Assembly: GCA_003553905.1 (NCBI GenBank)
Contig: PWEA01000009.1
Location: forward strand, 1-46,927
DNA: 46,927 nt
DNA from: Candidatus Aenigmatarchaeota archaeon
GTDB taxonomy: Archaea > Aenigmatarchaeota > Aenigmatarchaeia > PWEA01
Direction of reading: 5' to 3'
Position numbers and translations under genes: made by a program. This document shows, one piece after another, positions 6,618-14,771 of this stretch (positions within the stretch are counted from its first letter, which is position 1; each line of letters starts with the position of its first letter). Below the pieces are notes generated by a model. The model searched no databases, was not told where the DNA came from, and was given only the letters and a program-made list of their open reading frames with translations.

Positions 6618-9206
6618 ATGAAGGTTCAAAAATCTCTGGGTGTGGACGAGATATATGAACAGGTTAAGGGCCGTGGCCTTGTCCTCTCGACCGAGGCACC
6701 GCTTGTCGATGCGCTCAATAGACGTGTTAAAGAGCCGGGACTTGGAAGGTTTGCAGTGACACCAAAACGTCTTGTATACAACGAAACAGGAAAACGTCTC
6801 ATGGATAAAAGAGATCTGTTCCATCTTCTGGTCCGTGAAACGGAAATGGGTTTAAAACAAGCTTCATATCTTCTGGAAAATGCAATAAGCTGTTGGATGG
6901 AGACAGGCGAAGTTGAAAGTATAACCGGATACAGACGTTTTAAGTCAGATGCAATGAAGAAGGTAGTCGAGCTTCTAAAAAATACAGACAATATATTCAG
7001 GGCAATGGAAAGTTTTGAGATAGAGGAAAAGGATGTGGTTGTGGTCGGTATCCATCAGTTCAATGGACTTGATTTGAAGGTTCTCCCTGATAGTTACGAT
7101 GTTTTGGACATATTTGCAGAAGATAAGATAGAACTCCCTGAGTTCAGTGTCTTCAATTCGGAGGTCGAGATAGTCCGCGCGGTTAGAGACAATATAGACC
7201 CAGATAACCCAAACAGGTTTGCTCTGGTTATGGAACCCGGGAGCAGTTATCAGCCCCTTATCGAGACGATGCTCGACGCAGAGGGAGTTCCTTACATGGT
7301 ACAAAGGGAACTAAGGGAGAGCCTTGGGCTCCGTGATTTTCTGTCTTTATGTAGAACAGCTGACTCAGTTAAATCATCGAAGGTTAGGGATCTTCAGCCT
7401 GTTTTACGTTTTCTTGGTATAGAAGTTCCTATCGAATACAACGAACAGTACGCCAAGGACCTTGATATAGAGGAACTTGACGAGTTCAAGGATTTCTTGG
7501 ATAAAATCCAAGGAAGGACTCTTTCCGAAGTTCTTGAAGAGTTCGGAGACGTATATGAAAGGGACCTCGGTGGTATAGAGGAAGTTTTTGAAAGCCTGGG
7601 AATAGAGGACAAGACCCCCAACGAAGAAATTCTCAACGCACTGGAGCTCTATCTGGATATATTCGAGGTTCCTTTCGAGGAGATCAAGAAGAAATCGGTT
7701 TTGTTTGTTTCTCCCAAGAACGTTGCCTGGGTCGACAGGCCCGTGGTATTTCACATAGGTATGGATTCTGACTGGGTCTGTGACGTTCCCAAGAGGCCTT
7801 GGATAGACAAGGACAAAAAGGAGGAAACAAACCTCACAAACTTTAAGATATTACTTCAAAATACGAACAGCTACTATATGGTTCAGGACACATATCTAAG
7901 TGAAAGCGTCACGCCCTGTTTTTATTTCAACGAGCTAACTACCGATAACTTCGATTCTTTCGTGGACCTGAATCATAGCAGATACAACCACCCTTCAGAA
8001 GATAAAAAGAAAAAGTTCAAAAAAAAGCAGATCGATATACAGCCTGACAAAGAAACAACCATAAGCCAGTCCAGCCTCAACAGATTAACACAATGCCCAA
8101 GGAACTACTTTTTCTCAAAGCTTATATCGTCTATTGATCGGGACTTTTTTAGGAAGGGTAATCTTTTCCATGATTTTGCCGAGTTCTATGTTAACCATCC
8201 CGATTTTGTTGAAGAGGGAAGGAATAAACTGGTTGATTTGATGGTTGACGAGATGAAGCCTCTTGTCGATGATCTGGACCTTCCGATTCTCAGGACAGAG
8301 TTTATGGTGGGAACAGACAACATAATAAAATATCTCAAAGAGGAAGGTTTCAGTGGATCCAAGCCCCAAGACTGCTACAGGGAGAAAACAGACAACTTCT
8401 TTTCTAAGGCCACAGGAAGAACTATTGATGTAGAGATAACCGAGATGTGGTTCGAGGATCCCGACCTCGGTGCCAGGGGGATAATAGATCTTGTTAAGGA
8501 CGAAGGCCACCTTGTAGATTACAAAAGTGGTAGAAGGAAGAGTCCGGGTGATGTCGTCAAGAGATCAAATCTAGATCTTTTAGAGGATGACCCCAACTTC
8601 CAGGCCATACTGTACCTCTCTTACCTTAGAAAACAGAGACCACGTCAGAAACTTAAGTTTACCTTCTTCCATTTTTTGGATAACATTGATGATAAGATAT
8701 CTGGGACTGCAGACTACAAGGACAATATATGTACACTTACGTACTTTCCTTGTACGTTTGAGGAACAGATAAAGAGAAGGGAAACGTTTCAAAGCCTTCT
8801 CGGTAGAAGTAAGAAGAGGACAGGATTTCTAAAAGATCTGGGATACAGTAGTTTCAAGGAAGCTCTCGATGAGTTTGAAGTCCCAAGGCAGTTGCAGTAC
8901 GATAAGAGGAGACTTGTAGAAGAAAAGGTGGATGATTTGAGAAGGAGATTCAGCGCATACTTTGATATAGGACACAGAAAGGATTACACTGAAAACCAGA
9001 TACAGGGCATATGCGCCGGGATACTTAAAAATCTTGTTGACTTCAGAAGAAAAAACTACTTCAAGGAGGATCTAGATGCCTTTGATGAATTTCTTGAAAA
9101 AAAGATAGAGGAGCTTAATGACTACAAGAAAAGCAGGTTTCCTGTTGGGGACGTGGATCTTGATAAGATAGACAACAAGGACCTAATTTTGAAGGGGGTC
9201 TACTGA
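6618..9206 (+). CDS. AddB-like protein: inactive helicase fold plus PD-(D/E)XK nuclease
   Basis: About 862 residues. The N-terminal two thirds resemble the helicase-like part of AddB/RexB-type proteins and contain no Walker A motif. The C-terminal third starts with QSSLNRLTQCPRNYFF and carries the RecB-family nuclease core RGIIDLVKDEGHLVDYKSG (D ~623, DYK ~634). The cysteine quartet of the bacterial AddB iron-sulfur site is not evident. A TATA-like stretch at 6587-6594 fits a leaderless start at ATG 6618; a TTG one codon earlier is possible. Four bases separate it from the helicase gene, so the two form a resection pair analogous to AddAB. Confidence 0.75.
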   Translation: MKVQKSLGVDEIYEQVKGRGLVLSTEAPLVDALNRRVKEPGLGRFAVTPKRLVYNETGKRLMDKRDLFHLLVRETEMGLKQASYLLENAISCWMETGEVESITGYRRFKSDAMKKVVELLKNTDNIFRAMESFEIEEKDVVVVGIHQFNGLDLKVLPDSYDVLDIFAEDKIELPEFSVFNSEVEIVRAVRDNIDPDNPNRFALVMEPGSSYQPLIETMLDAEGVPYMVQRELRESLGLRDFLSLCRTADSVKSSKVRDLQPVLRFLGIEVPIEYNEQYAKDLDIEELDEFKDFLDKIQGRTLSEVLEEFGDVYERDLGGIEEVFESLGIEDKTPNEEILNALELYLDIFEVPFEEIKKKSVLFVSPKNVAWVDRPVVFHIGMDSDWVCDVPKRPWIDKDKKEETNLTNFKILLQNTNSYYMVQDTYLSESVTPCFYFNELTTDNFDSFVDLNHSRYNHPSEDKKKKFKKKQIDIQPDKETTISQSSLNRLTQCPRNYFFSKLISSIDRDFFRKGNLFHDFAEFYVNHPDFVEEGRNKLVDLMVDEMKPLVDDLDLPILRTEFMVGTDNIIKYLKEEGFSGSKPQDCYREKTDNFFSKATGRTIDVEITEMWFEDPDLGARGIIDLVKDEGHLVDYKSGRRKSPGDVVKRSNLDLLEDDPNFQAILYLSYLRKQRPRQKLKFTFFHFLDNIDDKISGTADYKDNICTLTYFPCTFEEQIKRRETFQSLLGRSKKRTGFLKDLGYSSFKEALDEFEVPRQLQYDKRRLVEEKVDDLRRRFSAYFDIGHRKDYTENQIQGICAGILKNLVDFRRKNYFKEDLDAFDEFLEKKIEELNDYKKSRFPVGDVDLDKIDNKDLILKGVY

Positions 9207-9210
9207 TAAC

Positions 9211-12033
9211 ATGGGGTTTAAACCAAACGAAAAACAAGACGAGCTTATAAAGAGTACCCAGGGCATATACTTGGTCGATGCCGGCCCGGGTACAGGTAAG
9301 ACAGTTACTCTGACAAGCAGATATACATATCTCCTTGGAAAGGGCATCGAGCCCGATGACATACTTCTCATAACCTTTACGAGAAACGCTGCGGATCAGA
9401 TGAAGGAAAAGATAATAAACAAATCCGATTACAGTCAAGCCAAACTAAGAGACGCTCCTATAAACACATTCCATGGTTACTGTAAGGGCCTCGTGGAGTC
9501 CTACGGTTTCGATGCACCCGACTATCTTGGAATAGACGATAGCATTACATCTACAACCAAAATTATAGAGAATGAGATAGTGGAAGAGAGAAAGTTTGGG
9601 AGATTCATGGACCAGTTCAAGGATAGACATCCCGAATACTCCGATTTTTACATGATGGTATATGATAGAACAAACCTTCTTCGTCTTATAAAATCACTTG
9701 CTTCTAAGGGAATAGTTCCGGTGAAAGATGGCTGGTACAGGAACGGTGAGACCTATCTCAATGGCAGTTTGGATAAGTTCAAAGAAGTTGTAAAAAAGCT
9801 CAACAGACCCAGAGAGGGTAAAAGAGGACCAAAAAACTCCGAGCTAATGGGGAGGCTTTACAGTTACAAAAACTGTTGTCTTACCGAAGATGCTCCATCC
9901 GATGAAGATGTGAGAGGAGGCAGGAATAAGAAGAAAGTGGACTGGGCCATTTTGAAAAAAGCCTTCGATGAAGACAGAGAAGACCTGAAGGATTTTGTCC
10001 ATGATATTTATTTCGAGTATATAGAGTACGCACTATCGAAAAACTATCTCAACTTCAACTTCTATCTTCTCTTTGCATTTGTTCTTCTGTGTGAAGATGT
10101 GGATGTAATCGAGGAAAATGGATTTGGATACGTTATGGTCGATGAGTTTCAGGACACAAATGAGATACAGCTTAAGATTGCGATGCTTCTTTCGGACGAG
10201 GGAAATATCTCGGTCGTCGGTGACTGGAAACAAAGTATATACAGCTTTCAGTACGCCACCGTTGAAAATATACTGAGCTTTGAGGAAAGGCTCATGAAAT
10301 ACAAAGACGAGCTCAATGAAGATACAAAGAGAATAACATATCCGGTTGAAAACGTAACGAGGATAAACCTCGTTGAAAACTACAGATCAACCCAAGATAT
10401 AATAGATTTTTCAGAAGGGGCCCTTACTCTCCGTGCCAATCAGTATGAGAATATTCAAAGGAATGATATTCTAAGAAATATAACCTCTTTGAAATCAAAC
10501 ACAGAGTCCAGTGGTCTGATAGAAGTTTTCCACAGCCATGAAGAGATAAAGGCTATACTTGACCGTATACAGAGGATTGTTGGTAATCCTGAGTACACTA
10601 TAGAGAAGGACGATGAGGAGAGAATGCTCACCTATAACGACATTGCAGTTTTAAGTAGGACAAGAAAGTTCGGGCTTGATTTACAAAGAATGTCGAGAGA
10701 GTTTGGTGTACCTGCGGCCTATGAAGGTGGCATAGAGCTTTTTGAGACTGATCCTGCCGTACTCCTGTTGGCCTGGCTCAGGATAGTTGAATATAAGCAT
10801 TCAAGAAGGGGGTGGGCAGTGGTTCTAGAAGAGTCTGGTTACAGTTTGGATGAAGTAAAATACATTCTTGATGAGGAAGACTATCCTGAAAGTATGCTTG
10901 AGTTTCGAAAGGGGCTCGGTGATCTTGATGATATATCGTCCCTTGCAAGGTCAGTCTTTAGAAGATACGGTATAGATGACCCCTTTTCCGGTAAGATAAT
11001 TGAGGTTTTGAGAAACACTTTCCGTTCTTCATATATGAATCTCGGTGATATAGTTCATTTCATAGAAGAGAATATAGACTCTGGGAAGGTATATGAGGTT
11101 GACAGTACAACAGATCAAAACGTTGTAACACTTCAAACAATACATTCAGCCAAGGGCTTAGAGTATCCAGTTGTATTTATTTCTGATGTAAACTCCCACC
11201 GTTTTCCGGGCAGAGGAAGGGGTGGTGGAAGGATACAGTACGACGATCCGATTGGAATTCGTCAGAAAAAGGTATTTGTTGACGGGAACATGCCATACCT
11301 TTACGACAATTGGAGGATGGAAATACTTTCCAGATGTCTTGATAGGGGATACGATGAGGAAAGACGTCTAATGTATGTTGCGATGACTCGTGCAGAGAAG
11401 TTTTTATTTGTGACAGCAGATACAGAAAGAAAAAGCCAGTTTTTCAAGGACCTTGACTTTCAGAAAAGGGAGGTTAAACCGGACATAGATAGAATAGAGA
11501 GTGTTGGTACTGAAGTAGAAAAGTTTAAAATCGACAAAAAATCAGGCAAATCTCTAAAAAGTCTTCCTGTTAAGTCCGTGATGGAGGATAGAGAGGGAAC
11601 AGGGCGTGGGAAAGATTTTGGTACAAGCGTCCATGTGTTTGCAAGAAGATATGCCGAGGAAGGAACTGTGCAGCCACAGAACCCGGACGAAAGAAACGTC
11701 AAAGAACTTTTAGATTCCTTGGACGGCGATCTTTTGGTGGAAAGGGAATGTAGACTTCCACTTAATTTCAATGGGGATAGGATTGTTCTCATAGGAAATA
11801 TAGACCTTGTTTCAGTCGGAGAAGATGAGGTTTTGGTCGTTGATTACAAAACCGAAAGAAGTAAACCGACGGAGAAGGAGTACATTAAGCAATTGAGCGT
11901 ATACTACCATGTTGTCGATAGTAGGTATGCGGAAAGAAAGGTGCGTCCATGTATATATTATACAGAAGAAGGTAAGCTTGAAGAGATTGAGCCCCACACA
12001 CTTGATCAGATAAAAAGCTATATAGATTTCTAG
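9211..12033 (+). CDS. AddA-like UvrD/Rep-family helicase-nuclease
   Basis: 940 residues. Superfamily 1 helicase motifs are complete: DAGPGTGKT (Walker A, 23-31), LITFTRNAAD, VDEFQDTNE (310-318), VGDWKQSIYSFQ, VENYRSTQD, QTIHSAKGLEYPVVF (~645), and YVAMTRAEKF. The C-terminal ~180 residues are a RecB-type nuclease: GTSVH, IGNIDLVSVGEDEVLVVDYK (~860-879), and a final QLSVYY. This domain order is that of bacterial AddA, rare but known in some archaea. Substrate is inferred to be double-strand DNA ends. It ends four bases into the convergent chimeric gene. Confidence 0.85.
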   Translation: MGFKPNEKQDELIKSTQGIYLVDAGPGTGKTVTLTSRYTYLLGKGIEPDDILLITFTRNAADQMKEKIINKSDYSQAKLRDAPINTFHGYCKGLVESYGFDAPDYLGIDDSITSTTKIIENEIVEERKFGRFMDQFKDRHPEYSDFYMMVYDRTNLLRLIKSLASKGIVPVKDGWYRNGETYLNGSLDKFKEVVKKLNRPREGKRGPKNSELMGRLYSYKNCCLTEDAPSDEDVRGGRNKKKVDWAILKKAFDEDREDLKDFVHDIYFEYIEYALSKNYLNFNFYLLFAFVLLCEDVDVIEENGFGYVMVDEFQDTNEIQLKIAMLLSDEGNISVVGDWKQSIYSFQYATVENILSFEERLMKYKDELNEDTKRITYPVENVTRINLVENYRSTQDIIDFSEGALTLRANQYENIQRNDILRNITSLKSNTESSGLIEVFHSHEEIKAILDRIQRIVGNPEYTIEKDDEERMLTYNDIAVLSRTRKFGLDLQRMSREFGVPAAYEGGIELFETDPAVLLLAWLRIVEYKHSRRGWAVVLEESGYSLDEVKYILDEEDYPESMLEFRKGLGDLDDISSLARSVFRRYGIDDPFSGKIIEVLRNTFRSSYMNLGDIVHFIEENIDSGKVYEVDSTTDQNVVTLQTIHSAKGLEYPVVFISDVNSHRFPGRGRGGGRIQYDDPIGIRQKKVFVDGNMPYLYDNWRMEILSRCLDRGYDEERRLMYVAMTRAEKFLFVTADTERKSQFFKDLDFQKREVKPDIDRIESVGTEVEKFKIDKKSGKSLKSLPVKSVMEDREGTGRGKDFGTSVHVFARRYAEEGTVQPQNPDERNVKELLDSLDGDLLVERECRLPLNFNGDRIVLIGNIDLVSVGEDEVLVVDYKTERSKPTEKEYIKQLSVYYHVVDSRYAERKVRPCIYYTEEGKLEEIEPHTLDQIKSYIDF

Positions 12034-12635
12034 GCTTCGTTTTTTATGGGTTTGTAGTTCCACTCATCGAGTTCGTTTTCTATATCTTCATAGCTTTTAC
12101 CGCAAAGCATGCCGCCTGCTATAAACTCTTCCTGTGTTACATCTGCCAGACAAAAATCAGGGGGATTGAAACTTTCTTTTTCATTCTGTGATTCGAATTC
12201 AAAATCAACTAGAACAAGTCCCTCTAAATCCCCTTTGAAAACATCTATCTCTGCCGTTCTGTCCTTGTATTTTTTGTAGTAACGTACTTTCACAAGATTC
12301 TTTCCATCTATTTCTTTGAGTGCACGGAACTCGCCCTCTGTAAGTGGTATTGTATACTCCTTCTGCGTCGACGAGTCGCCGTTCTCGGGCTCCTTTTTTG
12401 TCATCATGTAGATATCCCCCTTTTTTCTTATTCGAATTATGGGATGTCTCATGTGCCCTGGGATAAATGACTTCTTCTCAACATCCAGGCTTGTGACTAG
12501 CTTCGAGAAAAATTTCTTTGACATGAAGTCTCCTAAACCTAGGAATACATCATACCCACCTTCATCAACCTCTTTGAGCACTTCCTTTAGAAGTCTCATA
12601 TTTCCATGTGGATCTGCCAAGGCAAATATTTTCAT
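12030..12635 (-). CDS. Chimera: first 60 residues of a phosphoesterase fused to a truncated CYTH domain
   Basis: 201 residues with an unbroken frame. Residues 1-60 copy the N-terminus of the phosphoesterase at 5488-6084 (52/60 identical), including DPHGN and GLGD, but the copy ends before the GNRD motif. Residues ~63-201 read as the later strands of a CYTH (triphosphate-tunnel) domain: IIRIRKKGDIYMMTKK, KVRYYKK, TAEIDVFKGDLEGLVLVDFE, then DVTQEEFIAGG and KSYEDIENEL. The usual CYTH opening with the ExExK signature is missing and appears replaced by the phosphoesterase piece. Neither half has a full active site as far as I can see. It may be a relic of a deletion between two genes or a new protein; purifying selection on the first part makes pure decay less certain. 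Confidence 0.7.
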   Translation of the reverse strand: MKIFALADPHGNMRLLKEVLKEVDEGGYDVFLGLGDFMSKKFFSKLVTSLDVEKKSFIPGHMRHPIIRIRKKGDIYMMTKKEPENGDSSTQKEYTIPLTEGEFRALKEIDGKNLVKVRYYKKYKDRTAEIDVFKGDLEGLVLVDFEFESQNEKESFNPPDFCLADVTQEEFIAGGMLCGKSYEDIENELDEWNYKPIKNEA

Positions 12636-12686
12636 AATACCATGTTCTTCACAAGTTATGTATAAAAGGTTTTATATATTGCGGTT
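12456..12686. repeat. Segmental duplication, copy B (promoter plus first 60 codons)
   Basis: Counterpart of 5905-6140. The promoter block GGTTTTATATATTGCGGTT (12668-12686) matches copy A at 18 of 19 positions. The stretch between promoter and ATG has diverged more. Confidence 0.85.
12670..12680 (-). promoter_or_regulatory. TATA box of the chimeric gene
   Basis: Reverse-strand AATATATAAAA, 35-45 bases before the ATG at 12635, the duplicated form of the element at 6124-6134. Confidence 0.55.
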
Positions 12687-12761
12687 ATTCTTTTATTTTT
12701 TAAGTTCGAATGGCTTCCATAACTCTTTCAAGACATATAAATTTTAAACCCTTATTTACTT

Positions 12762-12776
12762 GATACAAAATCAAAT
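12762..12776 (+). repeat. 15-bp inverted repeat, left arm
   Basis: GATACAAAATCAAAT is the exact reverse complement of 13143-13157. The two arms bracket the 105-residue gene. Just outside the perfect part the arms remain loosely similar (TATTTA and CT steps). Confidence 0.6.
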
Positions 12777-12790
12777 AAAGGGGTGACATT

Positions 12791-13108
12791 TTGTCTGAAG
12801 TGAGAAGTTACAAAAAAATGATGGAAGACGGAATAAATGACCAAGAGTTATGTTATGCTTCTGATGCTTTATCCTACGTTGAGGAAAACCTTGAAGAGCT
12901 GAATGTAGAGAAAGGTCAGTTGGACGATGCAAAAGAAAAGATAGAAAGAATGAAGGAGGGTGAGGATGTATCCGGGGAGGTATGCAGCGGCGAGTCATTG
13001 GACTGGATTTCGGATGAACTTCTGGAGAAGCGGGCTGACATTGATCTTGAGGACGAAAAGGCATATACACTTGATAGAATATATCAGGCGAATAAAAGAA
13101 AAAATTGA
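12791..13108 (+). CDS. Small helical protein of unknown function
   Basis: 105 residues, predicted entirely helical and acidic with coiled-coil-like heptads (VEENLEELNVEKGQLDDAKE). The start is TTG at 12791, placed six bases after GGGGTG, a good ribosome site; no ATG fits as well. Two cysteines, no recognisable domain. It is a lone gene: TATA-like A/T stretch at 12734-12747 upstream, T-run terminator downstream, and inverted repeats on both sides. Confidence 0.55.
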   Translation: MSEVRSYKKMMEDGINDQELCYASDALSYVEENLEELNVEKGQLDDAKEKIERMKEGEDVSGEVCSGESLDWISDELLEKRADIDLEDEKAYTLDRIYQANKRKN

Positions 13109-13142
13109 ATGGCATGGGTGTTATCAGGTACCGTGTCCTTGG

Positions 13143-13157
13143 ATTTGATTTTGTATC
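13143..13157 (-). repeat. 15-bp inverted repeat, right arm
   Basis: ATTTGATTTTGTATC, the exact inverse of 12762-12776. It could pair with the left arm in RNA or mark the ends of a small mobile cassette; no target-site duplication is obvious. Confidence 0.6.
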
Positions 13158-13181
13158 CTAGATAAATATTCCTTTATACTA

Positions 13182-13191
13182 TTTTTTTTTT
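13182..13191 (+). terminator. T-run terminator
   Basis: Ten consecutive T residues follow the 105-residue gene, the usual archaeal transcription-termination signal. In the other direction this lies just past the stop of the HxlR-like gene. Confidence 0.6.
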
Positions 13192-13199
13192 AGTCTAAG

Positions 13200-13541
13200 T
13201 TAACTTCTCTCGTCTATCCACTCCAGAAGTGGCCTTAGTTTTTCGTTCATCTTTCTTCCGTCCTCTGTAAGTATATATCTTACTTCTGGTGGTTTCGTAT
13301 TTTTTACCTTCCTTTCCACTAGTTCTTGTTCCTCAAACTCCTTGAGTCTATTCGAAAGAGATTTCGGACTTATACCGTCTATGGATCGCTCCAGTTCGTT
13401 GAACCTGTAACCTTCTTTTTTGCTTCCAAGATGATTTATTATACAAAGAGTCCATTTCTTGGATATAAGATCCAGAACTCCTTCCGTGGAACATAGACAG
13501 ACGATGTCCTCGCAACAACATTCTCCGTTCTTTTTTGTCAT
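13200..13541 (-). CDS. HxlR-family winged-helix regulator with N-terminal cysteine cluster
   Basis: 113 residues from the ATG at 13541. The HxlR core is clear: TEGVLDLISKKWTLCIINHL, FNELERSIDGISPKSLSNRL, VRYILTEDG. Before it stand five cysteines (C8, C9, C10, C15, C17; CCCEDIVCLC), more than the one or two redox-sensing cysteines known in this family, so metal or thiol sensing is inferred. The frame opens 22 codons earlier, but AGGTGA six bases before 13541 and a TATA box inside that extension favour the shorter start. Divergent from the cysteine-rich peptide gene, its probable target. Confidence 0.85.
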   Translation of the reverse strand: MTKKNGECCCEDIVCLCSTEGVLDLISKKWTLCIINHLGSKKEGYRFNELERSIDGISPKSLSNRLKEFEEQELVERKVKNTKPPEVRYILTEDGRKMNEKLRPLLEWIDERS

Positions 13542-13592
13542 GTATTCACCTACTTTAGTTTTTCCAGTACCTTCACATTGATTAACTTCTGG

Positions 13593-13600
13593 ATTTAAAT
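13593..13600. promoter_or_regulatory. Palindromic TATA box shared by the divergent pair
   Basis: ATTTAAAT reads the same on both strands and lies 36-43 bases before the peptide ATG (13636) and 52-59 bases before the regulator ATG (13541), so it may drive both genes. A regulator bound here would control both. Confidence 0.45.
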
Positions 13601-13635
13601 ACTTCATTTTCTATAGTAGGTTACGATGTGATACC

Positions 13636-13815
13636 ATGTGCGGAAAAGACTGTAACTGCGACTGCTCATGTGGATGTTCTTGCGGCTGCACCTGCGGACA
13701 CGGATGGAGAAGGTTCAGGACCGAGGAGGAGAAGGCAAAAAGACTTCAGAACTACAAGGAAGAGCTGGAGAAAGAACTCAAAGCTGTAAAGGAGAGGCTG
13801 GACGAACTCCAGTAA
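13636..13815 (+). CDS. Metallothionein-like peptide with alternating cysteines
   Basis: 59 residues. Cysteines occupy positions 2, 6, 8, 10, 12, 14, 16, 18 and 20, eight of them in strict every-second-residue array (CNCDCSCGCSCGCTC), followed by His22. Residues 25-59 are a charged amphipathic helix (KAKRLQNYKEELEKELKAVK). C-x-C arrays of this density bind soft metals such as Cu, Zn or Cd, so a metal-buffer or chaperone role is inferred; the helix may dimerise. The gene is divergent from a cysteine-rich HxlR regulator and is followed by a T-rich terminator. Confidence 0.8.
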   Translation: MCGKDCNCDCSCGCSCGCTCGHGWRRFRTEEEKAKRLQNYKEELEKELKAVKERLDELQ

Positions 13816-13822
13816 CCCCTTT

Positions 13823-13834
13823 CTTTTATTTTTT
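13823..13834 (+). terminator. T-rich terminator of the peptide gene
   Basis: CTTTTATTTTTT begins seven bases after the TAA of the peptide gene. Confidence 0.4.
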
Positions 13835-13910
13835 AGACACTACATCTTTTGGAAAGTAAAGATTTCTAAGAATACATAGAAATAGTATCTCAAGACAGTC
13901 CTGCTCCGGG
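13829..13910. repeat. Dispersed repeat motifs, first occurrence
   Basis: TTTTTTAGACACTACATCT (13829-13847) recurs with one change at 14591-14609. CCTGCTCCGGG (13900-13910) recurs exactly at 14545-14555. The order of the two motifs is reversed between the sites, which flank the membrane gene 14010-14375. Confidence 0.5.
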
Positions 13911-14009
13911 CGCAATCAATTTTCCTTAGAAGGTTGTGGTTAGGACGTTTGGTTGGGTTTGTTCTAAAAAGAAATTTCTAAAACGTTAAAAACTTGGGCT
14001 TGTCATGAC

Positions 14010-14375
14010 TTAAAGCTTTTTTACAGCCTCTATTATGCCTGCAGCCCTGAGCAAGATTGCTATACCCGGTATTATCAAGAAGGACAAAGGGAATATTATA
14101 AGGTAATAAGCCAAAGGCGAAAGTAAAATCACCACAATAAATACTATTTCTGGCACTGCTAATACATCCCTCTGTCTGTATCTCCTAACTATGGAGAATA
14201 AAGCTAGGATTACTGCTGCCGCGAAGGGTTGAATAGTATATGTCCAAGGACTAAACCATCCATAAGGAGCTCCTAGAAAGTCTCCCAGAACCACTAGAAT
14301 CCAGACTGAGGAAGAAAACGTGATGAGTAGGCCCGTAATAATATCTATAATTTGATCAGTGTCTTCCTCTCCCAT
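14010..14375 (-). CDS. Multi-pass membrane protein, unknown
   Basis: 121 residues with three or four hydrophobic segments (IIDIITGLLITFSSSVWILV, FAAAVILALFSIV, VFIVVILLSPLAYYLIIFPL, FLIIPGIAILL). The start at 14375 has GGTGG nearby upstream on the reverse strand. It stands alone between two non-coding stretches that share repeat motifs. No family recognised. Confidence 0.55.
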   Translation of the reverse strand: MGEEDTDQIIDIITGLLITFSSSVWILVVLGDFLGAPYGWFSPWTYTIQPFAAAVILALFSIVRRYRQRDVLAVPEIVFIVVILLSPLAYYLIIFPLSFLIIPGIAILLRAAGIIEAVKKL

Positions 14376-14771
14376 ATTTCCACCAGACTTCTCTACTAGA
14401 TTGTATGTTAAGTTCTATTAAAAAGGTTTATACGAAGGTTGAAAGGTCACAGCTTCCTGATATTTATCAAGTAGGTAAAGACCGGGTTCCGGCACTGAAC
14501 CCAAAACCATTCGGCGCCCTCTTTATGTAACTTTAATACCGTAGCCTGCTCCGGGTACCATAAATTTTTTCTGTGGAGTTTTGATTACACTTTTTTAGGC
14601 ACTACATCTCACCGTGACCTTTCTAAAGACCTTAGTCACAGCTTCAAAGCAGAGAACTCTTAAAATACAACCACCCTTAACTTAAACTACAAATTGTTAA
14701 TCTTCGTCTAATGGAGGAACCAAAGCATTTGTAAATGAGAAAACTTAGTAGTATGTTATCGGAGGATTATC
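14376..14771. other. Non-coding stretch before herA
   Basis: No convincing gene in about 400 bases. It holds a 6-bp hairpin (GGGTTC 14484-14489 with GAACCC 14497-14502), the repeat motifs at 14545-14609, and a direct repeat GTCACAGCTTC at 14446-14456 and 14635-14645. The herA ribosome site GGAGG is at 14761-14765. A structured RNA is possible but I recognise no known class. Confidence 0.5.
14545..14609. repeat. Dispersed repeat motifs, second occurrence
   Basis: CCTGCTCCGGG (14545-14555) and TTTTTTAGGCACTACATCT (14591-14609), the partners of the motifs at 13829-13910. Confidence 0.5.

Noticed and set aside
6618-8300. Missing Walker A in the AddB-like protein read as a broken helicase
   Set aside because: An inactive helicase half is normal for AddB/RexB-type partners, and the nuclease core is intact.
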